Shown: piece after piece, positions 1-9,390 of the stretch
How the letters are laid out: every line of letters starts with the position of its first letter
How positions within the stretch are numbered: position 1 is the first letter of the stretch
Assembly (NCBI GenBank): GCA_036723735.1
Contig: DAIMGT010000081.1
Coordinates: forward strand, 1 to 17,348
Source: UBA4656 sp002405525
GTDB taxonomy: Bacteria; Pseudomonadota; Gammaproteobacteria; Xanthomonadales; Ahniellaceae
Length of the DNA stretch: 17,348 nt
Direction: 5' to 3'
The notes under the pieces: model-generated
Seen by the model: the letters and a program-made list of their open reading frames with translations, nothing else
Told to the model about the DNA's origin: nothing
Database searches by the model: none
Program-made: the position numbers and the translations under genes

Positions 1-102
1 CCCCGCCGCCCCCTTGGCCCCTACTCCCGGCCGCCGCGGGCGGCCCGGCCCCCCCCCCCTCGCCCCGGCCCCCCCCGGCCCGGGCCCCCGCCGGACGGCG
101 GC
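1..102. other. C-rich low-complexity stretch downstream of the M16 gene
   Basis: This stretch lies just past the stop codon of the minus-strand M16 gene and holds no credible gene. The plus strand is dominated by C runs (49-59, 63-66, 69-76, 79-81, 85-89). The minus strand, which is the sense strand of the M16 transcript, therefore carries closely spaced G tracts that fit the G3+N1-7 pattern of a G-quadruplex. Short GC palindromes (for example ccgccgcgggcgg near 31) are also present. Either this is the 3' untranslated region or terminator zone of the M16 transcript, or it is a poorly resolved assembly edge. The sequence alone cannot decide, and homopolymer lengths here are suspect. Confidence 0.5.
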
Positions 103-3078
<2,976 letters not shown>

Positions 3079-3177
3079 GCGGGGCTCCGGGGAAACTGTG
3101 CGGGACCTAAGGACCGCGGCCGCGGCCGAGGGTTCCGCGCGGCGCGCCGCCGGCCGGTTGGCCGGGCGGACCGCCTG
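3079..3177 (-). other. Intergenic region between the HEXXH gene and the M16 gene
   Basis: These 99 nt separate two minus-strand genes. The region is GC-rich with short palindromic pieces (ggccggttggcc near 3152-3163, and ccgcggccgcgg). No T tract that would make a clear intrinsic terminator and no convincing -10/-35 pair was seen. The only supported element is the GGAG Shine-Dalgarno of the M16 gene, 6 nt from its start. Whether transcription reads through cannot be told. Confidence 0.4.
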
Positions 3178-3696
3178 CTATTGAACCACCGACGGCGCCG
3201 TGGGGCGAGGGGCGAGGGCGGACGGCGTCCGGTCGGGTCCGTCGATTCCGTCCAACAGCCCGCGGGTCAACAGCCAGTCACGGACCTCGGCGGCGTCGCG
3301 CTCGAACCATGCCCGCGCGCTGCCGAGGCGGAAGGTGTAACCCCAGGCGTCCATGTCGGCCATGATCCGGGCGCACCCGACGCCGGGAAGGTGATTGGCG
3401 AGCACGATCTGCAGGTAGCAGGCGGCGTCCTCCTCGGCGACGCTGTCGCTGGCATCGGTGTGCACGCGCGCGCGCCGGTCCGGCGGCAGCACCAGCAGGT
3501 GGGACGCTTCGTGCAGGACGGAATGGACGGGCGTGTCGGCGCGCGCGAACACGGTGCCGCCGACCACTCCGGCTTCGGGTTCACCCCAGTAAGAGCCGGT
3601 GATCGGCTCGCCGTCGTCGACCGTCCGCAGTTCGAGCCCGCGGGCGCCGAGCAGCGCGATCAGCGGCGCGGGGTCGATCGCGCCGAGTAGCAGCAT
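3178..3696 (-). CDS. Small HEXXH-motif protein, putative zinc metallopeptidase-like, unknown family
   Basis: I do not recognise a named family for this 172-residue protein. Residues 60-69 read VLHEASHLLV, a hydrophobic helix with HEASH (H62, E63, H66), which fits the HEXXH zinc-binding consensus. A second helix, EEDAACYLQIVLAN (88-101), supplies E88 or E89 as a possible third ligand in the gluzincin manner. No signal peptide or membrane segment is visible, so it is probably cytoplasmic. The Pro-rich tail (about 154-172) looks disordered. The start lies 10 nt after the stop of the GNAT gene, so the two are almost certainly cotranscribed. The upstream sequence (ccggccgcgg) is a poor ribosome site, so translational coupling to the GNAT gene is likely. 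Enzymatic activity is inference from the motif alone. The stop is TAG. Confidence 0.82.
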   Translation of the reverse strand: MLLLGAIDPAPLIALLGARGLELRTVDDGEPITGSYWGEPEAGVVGGTVFARADTPVHSVLHEASHLLVLPPDRRARVHTDASDSVAEEDAACYLQIVLANHLPGVGCARIMADMDAWGYTFRLGSARAWFERDAAEVRDWLLTRGLLDGIDGPDRTPSALAPRPTAPSVVQ

Positions 3697-3706
3697 CCGC
3701 GGCCGG

Positions 3707-4312
3707 TCAGGACGCGGCCGCCCGGGCCTGCGGACCGTGCCGCCGCGGACGGGCGGCGAGCCAGGGCTGCGCGGGCAACTGGCGGGTCCCGGCCTCGAGG
3801 TAGGTGTCGCGCACCCATGGATAGGAACACAGTTCCTTGGCCAGCAGGCTCACCCGGTGGCCATTGGGCAGAGTCTGTTGGCCCTCTTCGCGGAATCCGT
3901 AGGTGCCGTGGAACAGCACCGAAACGTCGTCGCGCGGATCGAGGAACACCTCGCAGGTCAGCACCGGGGAACGGACCTCGGCGAAACCCTGGACGTCGGC
4001 GTAGAAGACTCGCCCGAGTCCGTGCCCGCGGTAAGGCCGCGCGACCACGATGCGGTCGATGTAGACGAAGTCGGGCATCCTCGCCCGGAACCAGGCGAAG
4101 TTCGGGCTGTCGTAGTCGGCGTCGGGGGTCAGCGCGATGAGGAAGCCGCCGATGTGGCCATCGACCTCCGCCACGCGGAAGTAGGCCGCCTCGTCGTGCA
4201 GGCGGCGCAGGCGTGCGGTGTCGATCGGGAGAATGCCAGGTCCCGCGGCATTGTTGAGCGCCAGCACGCTGTCGAGGTCGTGTTCGCGCACGTCGCGGAT
4301 TGCCAGAGCCAT
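3707..4312 (-). CDS. GNAT family N-acetyltransferase
   Basis: The 201-residue product is a GCN5-related N-acetyltransferase, which transfers the acetyl group of acetyl-CoA to an amine on an unknown acceptor. The acetyl-CoA pyrophosphate-binding motif A is IVVARPYRGHGLG (88-100), matching R/QxxGxG/A, preceded by the beta-strand DFVYIDRIVV. The N-terminal strand and helix (IRDVREHDLDSVLALNN) and the later FHGTYGFREEGQ (134-145) are also typical of the fold. The last 35 or so residues are an Arg/Ala-rich extension outside it. GGGAGGGA lies 3 nt before the ATG. The gene heads a minus-strand unit with the HEXXH gene and diverges from the histidine kinase operon, sharing its 178-nt promoter region. 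The substrate cannot be inferred. Confidence 0.93.
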   Translation of the reverse strand: MALAIRDVREHDLDSVLALNNAAGPGILPIDTARLRRLHDEAAYFRVAEVDGHIGGFLIALTPDADYDSPNFAWFRARMPDFVYIDRIVVARPYRGHGLGRVFYADVQGFAEVRSPVLTCEVFLDPRDDVSVLFHGTYGFREEGQQTLPNGHRVSLLAKELCSYPWVRDTYLEAGTRQLPAQPWLAARPRRHGPQARAAAS

Positions 4313-4347
4313 CGGTCCCTCCCGGGGCTGTGGTGAAGCGGGCCCGG

Positions 4348-4353
4348 ATTATC
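4348..4353 (-). promoter_or_regulatory. Candidate -10 element for the GNAT gene (GATAAT)
   Basis: On the minus strand this reads GATAAT, one base from the TATAAT consensus. A start of transcription about 7 nt further would give a leader of about 28 nt carrying the GGGAGGGA ribosome site. The -35 region at the expected 17-nt spacing reads CTTTTC, which is poor. The call rests on the -10 match and position only. Confidence 0.4.
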
Positions 4354-4354
4354 G

Positions 4355-4379
4355 CACCTTCCGGAGTTCCGAAAAGGTG
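4355..4379. promoter_or_regulatory. Imperfect inverted repeat between divergent genes, possible operator
   Basis: The left arm CACCTT-c-CGGA pairs with the right arm TCCG-aa-AAGGTG around a 2-nt centre, giving two blocks of dyad symmetry (6 and 4 bp). It lies in the intergenic region between the GNAT gene and the histidine kinase, directly next to the GATAAT box of the GNAT promoter, so it would overlap that promoter's spacer. This is a suitable place for a repressor or for the response regulator encoded next door. It could equally be a chance hairpin in the leader. No binding protein can be named. Confidence 0.35.
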
Positions 4380-4475
4380 AATCGCGGGTTCGTCGCCGAC
4401 GGTCCCTGACTGTGGCGTCGGTGGCTTCCCTCCCGGACGATGACCTTCGGCCGATGCTGCACCGCCGAACGGGCA

Positions 4476-4481
4476 TAGAAT
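4476..4481 (+). promoter_or_regulatory. Candidate -10 element TAGAAT for the histidine kinase operon, nearly leaderless
   Basis: TAGAAT matches TATAAT at five of six bases. It ends 9 nt before the ATG at 4491, which would place the transcription start about 0-3 nt before the start codon. No Shine-Dalgarno sequence lies between, consistent with a leaderless or nearly leaderless mRNA. No good -35 hexamer is present at the usual spacing. Confidence 0.4.
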
Positions 4482-4490
4482 AGTCGCAGC

Positions 4491-5651
4491 ATGCTTGCCC
4501 CGCGTCTCAACCCGGTCGACCTGCTGCGCTACGCCGGCCTTCTGACCTACGCCTGCGTCGGGCTGCCGCTGGTGCTGGAGTCCTTCGGCGGCTCGCCGGT
4601 GGCCGACCACGCGGGGCACCTTGGCTGGGCGCTGGCCTATCTTGCTTTCGGCGTCTCCTACGTCGCGGCAAGCCACGGCCTCGGCACGCGCGGCGCGCGT
4701 GAGGGCCGCGGGTGGCTGGTGCTGGCGATGACCGCGTCGGCGATCGCCACCGGACACTTCAGTCGCAGCGGCTTGTCCGGCGTGCTGCTGATGGTCATGA
4801 GCGGCGTGCTGCCGTGGCTGCTGTCCTGGCGCAGCGCCCTGACGTGGTTGGTGGTCTGCTCGCTGCTGCTGGTGCCGGTGTTTGCACTGCGGGTCGACGG
4901 CTACACCTGGCTGACCGGTTTCGCGCAGTGCGCGCTGTATCTGTCGTTCTCGCTGTTCGTCATGTTCACCGCGCAGGTCGCGAGGAGCCAGGGCGCGGCG
5001 CGCGAGGAGCAGAAGCGGCTGAACGCCGAACTGCGCGCCACCCGGATGCTGCTGGCCGAGTCGACGCGGGCCGGCGAGCGGGTGCGCATCGCGCGCGAAC
5101 TGCACGACCTGATGGGCCACCACCTGACCGCGTTGAGTCTGAATCTCGAGGTAGCCAGCCACCTCGTGCAGGGCAAGGCGGTCGAGCACGTCCGCCAGTC
5201 GCAGGCGCTGGCTCGGCTGCTGCTGTCGGACGTGCGCGCGGTGGTGAGCCAGCTCCGCGAAGCCGACGACATCGACCTCGGCAAAGCGCTGCGGCTGCTC
5301 GTCGAGGGTATTCCCGACCCGGCCATCCACCTCGCGATGCCCGAGGGCTTCGCGATAGACGACCCGCGGCGCGCGCAGGTGCTCCTGCGCTGCGCGCAGG
5401 AGACCATCACCAACGCCATCCGTCATGCGCGCGCGCGCAACCTGTGGATCACGTTTTCCCGCGACGCCGACGGCGGCTGGCGGATGCACGCGCGCGACGA
5501 CGGCCAGGGCAGCGAAGCGCTGCAGGCGGGCAACGGCCTGGCCGGCATGCGCGAGCGGCTTGCGCAGGTCGGCGGAAGGCTCGACATCGAAACCGCGAAG
5601 GGCAGGGGTTTCTCCCTCGAAGCGAGGATTCCCCAGGAGGCCAAGGCATGA
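4491..5651 (+). CDS. Membrane sensor histidine kinase, NarL/DesK type (HisKA_3)
   Basis: The 386-residue product is the sensor kinase of a two-component system. Residues about 13-160 hold five to six hydrophobic segments (near 13-30, 43-60, 74-88, 95-112, 115-133, 139-160) with almost no periplasmic domain, so it probably senses a membrane or intramembrane signal, as DesK-type kinases do. A short coiled-coil linker (about 165-195) leads to the HisKA_3 dimerisation box ERVRIARELHDLMGHHLTAL, with phospho-acceptor H205. The HATPase domain shows the N box (QETITNAIRHA, N308), the D box DDGQG (336-340) and the G box GNGLAGM (347-353), all intact. The TGA stop overlaps the regulator's ATG (ATGA). 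No desaturase, ABC transporter or other recognisable target lies nearby, so the signal is unknown. Confidence 0.95.
   Translation: MLAPRLNPVDLLRYAGLLTYACVGLPLVLESFGGSPVADHAGHLGWALAYLAFGVSYVAASHGLGTRGAREGRGWLVLAMTASAIATGHFSRSGLSGVLLMVMSGVLPWLLSWRSALTWLVVCSLLLVPVFALRVDGYTWLTGFAQCALYLSFSLFVMFTAQVARSQGAAREEQKRLNAELRATRMLLAESTRAGERVRIARELHDLMGHHLTALSLNLEVASHLVQGKAVEHVRQSQALARLLLSDVRAVVSQLREADDIDLGKALRLLVEGIPDPAIHLAMPEGFAIDDPRRAQVLLRCAQETITNAIRHARARNLWITFSRDADGGWRMHARDDGQGSEALQAGNGLAGMRERLAQVGGRLDIETAKGRGFSLEARIPQEAKA
5635..5640 (+). promoter_or_regulatory. Shine-Dalgarno AGGAGG that fixes the response regulator start
   Basis: A perfect AGGAGG lies inside the end of the kinase gene, 7 nt before the ATG at 5648. 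The open frame of the regulator extends far upstream through the kinase gene in another frame. This ribosome site, together with the receiver domain beginning at once (MINVLLVDD), decides the start. Confidence 0.85.
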
Positions 5652-6292
5652 TCAACGTACTGCTGGTGGACGACCAGACCCTGGTGCGCCAGGGCGTGCG
5701 CTCGCTGCTCGATCTTTCGGAGGACATCCGCGTGGTCGCCGAGGCGGGCGACGGGCAGCAGGCGCTGCAGATGATCCCCGAGTCGCGTCCGGACGTCGTG
5801 CTGCTCGACATGCGCATGCCCAACATGAGCGGACTCGACGTGCTGAACGCGATGAAGGACCGCGAGGGCATGCCGCCGGTGATCATCCTGACCACCTTCG
5901 ACGACGATCAGCTGGTGCTGGCCGGCATGAAGGCGGGCGCCAAGGGCTACCTGCTGAAGGACGTCTCGCTCGATCAACTGGTGGACGCGGTCAAGATCGT
6001 GGCTGCCGGCGGGTCACTGGTGGCGCCGGTGGTGACCCAGCGCCTGCTGTCGGGCCTGAAGAACATGCAGAACGACTTCGCCAGCCTCGACCGCCCCGAT
6101 CCGCTGACCGATCGCGAGACGGAGATCCTGCGCCTGATGGCCAGCGGCTACTCCAACAAGGAGATCGCCAACTCACTGGGCGTGGCCGAGGGCACGGTGA
6201 AGAACCACGTGTCGAACATCCTGTCCAAGCTCGGCGTGCGCGACCGCACGCGGGCGGTGCTCAAGGCGTTCGAGCTGGGGATCGTGCAGTAG
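5648..6292 (+). CDS. Response regulator, NarL/FixJ family (receiver plus LuxR HTH)
   Basis: This is the 214-residue DNA-binding partner of the upstream kinase. The receiver domain (1-120) has the acidic pair D8/D9, phospho-acceptor D54 (VVLLDMRMP), the conserved T82/T83 and K104 (GYLLKD). The LuxR-type helix-turn-helix lies at about 152-208, with LTDRETEILRLMASG and NKEIANSLGVAEGTVKNHVS carrying the family residues. The start overlaps the kinase stop by 4 nt and has a perfect Shine-Dalgarno, so the two proteins are translationally coupled. All key residues are present. The target genes are unknown; autoregulation at the dyad near 4355 is possible but untested. The stop is TAG. Confidence 0.96.
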   Translation: MINVLLVDDQTLVRQGVRSLLDLSEDIRVVAEAGDGQQALQMIPESRPDVVLLDMRMPNMSGLDVLNAMKDREGMPPVIILTTFDDDQLVLAGMKAGAKGYLLKDVSLDQLVDAVKIVAAGGSLVAPVVTQRLLSGLKNMQNDFASLDRPDPLTDRETEILRLMASGYSNKEIANSLGVAEGTVKNHVSNILSKLGVRDRTRAVLKAFELGIVQ

Positions 6293-6308
6293 GGTCGGGC
6301 TGCGCGGT

Positions 6309-6424
6309 GCGGGATCGCTGCGCCCGGAGCGAGCGTCCCGTTCCGATCTCGCCGCTGTCGCTTTGCCCGCGAGATTGGGTCCTCGAAGAAGGTAGCAGCG
6401 CGCCCTGCGCGCGACCGCGCGGCC
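6309..6424. repeat. Degenerate copy (A) of a two-hairpin REP-like dispersed repeat
   Basis: This fills the 143-nt gap between the convergent 3' ends of the response regulator and the broken TonB-like gene. The first part (about 6309-6341) keeps decayed dyad symmetry (GGGATCGCTGCGC, then AGCGAGCGTCCC). The middle, 6345-6373, aligns without gaps to 14852-14880 with 24 of 29 identical bases by my count. The third part has the hairpin core at 6397-6412, whose 16 bases exactly match the reverse complement of 14896-14911. The same three parts in the same order in both places argue for common descent. It may also act as a terminator for the regulator. Confidence 0.65.
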
Positions 6425-6435
6425 GAGTCCTCCGC

Positions 6436-7119
6436 TCAGCCCGCCGCGCCGCGGCTCAGGATGCGCGCGGCCGGTTCTCCCGCGAGGCGCGGGCGGTCGC
6501 TCTCGCCGACGCCTTCGTCGACCGGCAGGCGGTTGCAGACGCGGTTGGGGCAGAAGTTGACCGGGGCGAGGACGGTCGCCGGGACCGCTCGGCCGCCGAC
6601 CCTTTCGGGCACGAAGGTCCGCTGGTCCACGGCGCGGAGCGCGGGCGATCCCAGGCGTTTGCCGGCGTTGCTGCGATGGACCAAGACCGCGGTCGGCCGG
6701 CCCTCGGCGTCGAGCTCGGCGCGCACCGGCACTTCGCCCACTTCGCGTGCGCGGATCGATTGCGTCGGACAGGACGGCGGCTTCGCGGTGACGTAGCGTG
6801 GTCCGGTCGCGGCGTCGGTGATCCGCAGTTCGTAGTTGTCGCCGACGTCGCGCGCGGCGAGCGTCACCACCACTGACGTGCTGGTCGGCGCGGCGCTGCC
6901 ATCAAGCGTGCCGGGTTGGAAACGCTACTTCGACACCTCGCCGATCAGTAATTCGCGCAGTCCGCGGACCCGTTCATCGGCCGGCTCGATGGTGACGATG
7001 CGCCCGTCGGCATCGAGGTCAAGGGCCAGCGTGGCGTGCAGCGTGATCTCCCTCGGCGGATCGCCGACGGCAGCGAGCGGCAGCACGACAAGCATGGCAA
7101 ACGGCGCGAGGCGATGCAT
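6436..7119 (-). pseudogene. Exported TonB C-terminal-domain protein, broken by an in-frame TAG
   Basis: Read through, this is a 227-codon gene. It starts at the ATG at 7119, backed by GAGGAGA with a spacing of about 8 nt. Residues 1-18 (MHRLAPFAMLVVLPLAAV) are a signal peptide. An N-terminal domain follows (ITLHATLALDLDADGRIVTI), then codon 65 is TAG, and the same frame continues with RFQPGTLDG. The pattern xxWRFxPxxxxG expected in this family shows that TAG replaces TGG. Residues about 113-189 (AKPPSCPTQSIR, GEVPVRAELDAEGRP, ALRAVDQRTFVPERV, VPATVLAPVNF) match the TonB C-terminal domain. Two other usual aromatics are also changed: C where PPxYP has Tyr (117), and R where AVxxW has Trp (167). 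The 64-residue product would lack the functional domain. A GTG restart at 6873 has no ribosome site and no signal peptide. A sequencing error at one base remains possible. Confidence 0.8.
6925..6927 (-). other. In-frame amber codon interrupting the TonB-like gene
   Basis: The plus strand reads CTA, so the gene's strand reads TAG at codon 65, between GEVSK and RFQPG. The reading frame is identical on both sides (stop at 6927 and downstream GTG at 6873 are 54 nt apart), so no frameshift is involved. A single G-to-A change in TGG explains it. Other genes in the window (the HEXXH gene and the response regulator) end with TAG, so amber is an ordinary stop here. Confidence 0.85.
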
Positions 7120-7225
7120 GGCGAAGTCTCCTCGGCAGGCACGCGGGCGCGAGGCCGCCCATTGGGCCCTGACGCCCCGCGCGGCGCGGGCATAATCCGC
7201 GCAACCCTCTGGATCATGCAAGCCC
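7120..7225. promoter_or_regulatory. Divergent intergenic region between the broken TonB-like gene and maf
   Basis: The 106-nt region serves two divergent genes. For the minus strand it holds the GAGGAGA ribosome site. For maf it holds a -10-like CATAAT at 7191-7196, which would give a leader of about 22 nt lacking a Shine-Dalgarno sequence. No matching -35 at standard spacing was found. No operator-like dyad stands out. Confidence 0.4.
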
Positions 7226-7813
7226 ATGCTGTTCCTCGCCTCACAGTCCCCGCGCCGCCGGCAGTTGCTGGGCCAGCTCGGCTTCGACTTCAGCCCGCTG
7301 GACGTCGAGGTGTCCGAGGTCGTCGCACCCGGCGAGTCACCCGAGGACTACGTTCGCCGCGTGGCGCGCGAGAAGGCCGGCGCGGGGCTGCTGAAGGTAG
7401 CGGCTGCGCCGGGTGCGGTGGTGCTCGGCGCCGACACCGAGGTGGTGCTCGACGGTGCGGTGTTCGGCAAGCCGGTGAACGCCGCGGACGCTGCGCGCAT
7501 GCTGCGCCGACTCTCCGGCCGCGAGCACCAGGTTCTGTCGGCGCTGTGCTGTGCCAGCGCAGGCCGCGAGCAGACCGTCCTGCAGTGCAGCCGGGTGCGC
7601 TTCGCGGCGCTGTCGGAGGCGGACACCGAAGGCTACCTCGCCGCCGGCGAGTGGCAGGGCAAGGCCGGCGCCTATGCCATCCAGGGCCGAGCCGCGGCCT
7701 TCGTCGCCCACCTGGACGGCAGCTACAGCGGGGTGATGGGCCTGCCGCTACACGAGGCGTCGGTCCTGCTGCGCGGCTTCGGCCTGCGCCCGGCGCCGGG
7801 CCCGCCGGGCTGA
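7226..7813 (+). CDS. maf: Maf family nucleotide pyrophosphatase (YhdE type, dTTP/UTP)
   Basis: The 195-residue product is a cytoplasmic Maf/HAM1-like pyrophosphatase that hydrolyses noncanonical and canonical nucleoside triphosphates. YhdE-type members act on dTTP, UTP and modified pyrimidine nucleotides. The N-terminal motif LASQSPRRRQLL (4-15) is the family signature, VVLGADTEVV carries the catalytic D70, GKP is at 81-83, and WQGKAGAYAIQG (143-154) is typical of the YhdE rather than the YceF subgroup. Length is normal for the family. In many gammaproteobacteria this gene lies directly before rng, as here. The start chosen gives the motif at once. An ATG 10 nt upstream is in another frame. 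A short Pro/Gly tail ends the protein. Confidence 0.96.
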   Translation: MLFLASQSPRRRQLLGQLGFDFSPLDVEVSEVVAPGESPEDYVRRVAREKAGAGLLKVAAAPGAVVLGADTEVVLDGAVFGKPVNAADAARMLRRLSGREHQVLSALCCASAGREQTVLQCSRVRFAALSEADTEGYLAAGEWQGKAGAYAIQGRAAAFVAHLDGSYSGVMGLPLHEASVLLRGFGLRPAPGPPG

Positions 7814-7856
7814 ACGGTCGCCGGGTGGACAGGTGCGGTCGGCAGCCCGGAGCCGC

Positions 7857-7862
7857 TATAAC
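7857..7862 (+). promoter_or_regulatory. Candidate -10 element TATAAC before rng
   Basis: TATAAC matches TATAAT at five of six bases. It lies in the 80-nt gap between maf and rng, 31 nt before the GTG start. It would give rng its own transcript with a leader of about 25 nt that has no Shine-Dalgarno sequence. No strong -35 was found, so this is a position-supported guess. Confidence 0.4.
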
Positions 7863-7893
7863 GGCGTTCTCGCCCAGCCTTTCCGGTCGTCCT

Positions 7894-9372
7894 GTGTCCG
7901 AAGAAATCCTGGTCAACGTCACCCCGCGCGAAACCCGCGTCGCGGTGGTCGAGAACGGCATGCTGCAGGAGGTGCACATCGAGCGCGCCGCCCGGCGCGG
8001 CTATTTCGGCAATATCTACAAGGGGCGGGTGTCGCGGGTGATGCCGGGCATGCAGGCCGCTTTCGTCGAGATCGGCCTCGACCGCGCAGCGTTCCTGCAT
8101 GCGTCCGATATCCTGCGCGTGCCCGCCGCGGAAGCACAGGAGAACGGCGATGGCCAGGGCCCGACCCCGCCGATCTCTGAGCTGGTGCGCGAAGGCCAGG
8201 ACCTGGTGGTGCAGGTGGTGAAGGACCCGATCGGCGGCAAGGGCGCGCGCCTGACCACCCATCTGTCGCTGCCCTCGCGCAGCCTCGTCCTGCTGCCGTC
8301 GAGCAAGGTGGGCGGAGTGTCGGCGCGGATCGAGGACGAAGTCGAGCGCGTGCGCCTGAAGGACCTCGTTCAGGGCCTGGCCGACCGCGCGCCGGGCTGC
8401 GGCTTCATCCTGCGCACCAACGCCGAGGGCCAGGGCGCCGAGGCGCTGGCCGAGGACATCGACTACCTGGCCAAGGTCTGGGCCGCGGTGCAGGAGCAGA
8501 CCACGCGCGCGCGGGCCGGTGAGCGCATCTACGAGGACCTTTCGCTGCCGCTGCGCGCAGCGCGCGACCTGATGCGCGTCAACGTCGAGAAGGTGCGGGT
8601 GGACTCGCGCGAGACGTTCGAAAGGCTCGAGCATTTCGTGCGCCAGTTCATGCCCGGCATGGCGGAGCGGCTGGAGCATTATCCGGGCGAGCGCCCGATC
8701 TTCGACCTGTACGGGGTCGAGGACGAGATCCAGCGCGCGCTGCGCAAGGACGTGCCGTTGAAGTCCGGCGGACATCTGGTGATCGACCAGACCGAGGCGA
8801 TGACCACCATCGACGTCAACACCGGTGCCTTCGTCGGCACGCGCAACCTCGAGGAGACGGTCTACCGCACCAACCTGGAGGCGGCCCAGGCCGCGGCGCG
8901 CCAGCTGCGGCTGCGCAACCTCGGCGGCATCGTGATCATCGACTTCATCGACATGACCGACGACGAGCACAAGCGGCAGGTCTTGCGCACGCTGGAAAAG
9001 GCGCTGTCGCGCGACCACGCCCGGACCACGGTCTACGACATGAGCCCGCTCGGCCTCGTCGAGATGACGCGAAAGCGCACCACCGAGAGCCTGGAGCGCC
9101 AGCTGTGCGAACCCTGCCCGGCCTGCGGCGGGCGCGGCAGCGTGAAGACTCCGGAGACCGTCTGCTACGAGATCTTCCGCGAAATCACCCGCGCGGTGCG
9201 CCAGTTCGAGGCGGCGAAGCTGCTGGTGCTGGCCGCGCCGCGGGTGGTCAACCGCATTCTGGAAGAAGAATCGGCGGCAGTGGCCGAACTGGAGGAGTTC
9301 ATCGGCAAGACCATCCGCTTCCAGGCGGAAGACCAGTACGCACAGGAGCAATATGACGTCGTGCTGCTCTGA
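7894..9372 (+). CDS. rng: Ribonuclease G
   Basis: The 492-residue product is the endoribonuclease RNase G, which matures the 5' end of 16S rRNA and helps degrade some mRNAs in the cytoplasm. The length matches E. coli RNase G (about 489) and lacks the long C-terminal scaffold of RNase E. The S1 RNA-binding domain lies at about 37-125 (GYFGNIYKGRV, AAFVEIGLDRAAFLH). The DNase I-like catalytic site shows D307 (TTIDVNTGAFVG) and D350 (IIDFIDM). The zinc link is C408-P-A-C411 followed by GG, with C405 nearby. The start is GTG: the sequence MSEEILVNVTPRETRVA begins there, and no in-frame ATG fits. There is no evident Shine-Dalgarno site. The gene sits between maf and yhdP, the usual gammaproteobacterial order. 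Confidence 0.96.
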   Translation: MSEEILVNVTPRETRVAVVENGMLQEVHIERAARRGYFGNIYKGRVSRVMPGMQAAFVEIGLDRAAFLHASDILRVPAAEAQENGDGQGPTPPISELVREGQDLVVQVVKDPIGGKGARLTTHLSLPSRSLVLLPSSKVGGVSARIEDEVERVRLKDLVQGLADRAPGCGFILRTNAEGQGAEALAEDIDYLAKVWAAVQEQTTRARAGERIYEDLSLPLRAARDLMRVNVEKVRVDSRETFERLEHFVRQFMPGMAERLEHYPGERPIFDLYGVEDEIQRALRKDVPLKSGGHLVIDQTEAMTTIDVNTGAFVGTRNLEETVYRTNLEAAQAAARQLRLRNLGGIVIIDFIDMTDDEHKRQVLRTLEKALSRDHARTTVYDMSPLGLVEMTRKRTTESLERQLCEPCPACGGRGSVKTPETVCYEIFREITRAVRQFEAAKLLVLAAPRVVNRILEEESAAVAELEEFIGKTIRFQAEDQYAQEQYDVVLL

Positions 9373-9390
9373 GCGCGCGCGGCGCGGCGC

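Noticed and set aside
3660..5489. Minus-strand 609-codon open frame across the GNAT gene and the kinase
   Set aside because: It overlaps the GNAT gene in another frame and is antisense to the kinase. The translation has no recognisable domain.
6436..6873. Separate gene starting at GTG 6873 for the TonB domain alone
   Set aside because: There is no ribosome site before the GTG, no signal peptide, and sequence homology to the family continues upstream in the same frame past the TAG.
6925..6927. Amber recoding (pyrrolysine or read-through) as an explanation for the in-frame TAG
   Set aside because: Two neighbouring genes end with TAG, other conserved aromatics in the same protein are also lost, and no recoding structure was evident after the stop. 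Decay or a base error is simpler.
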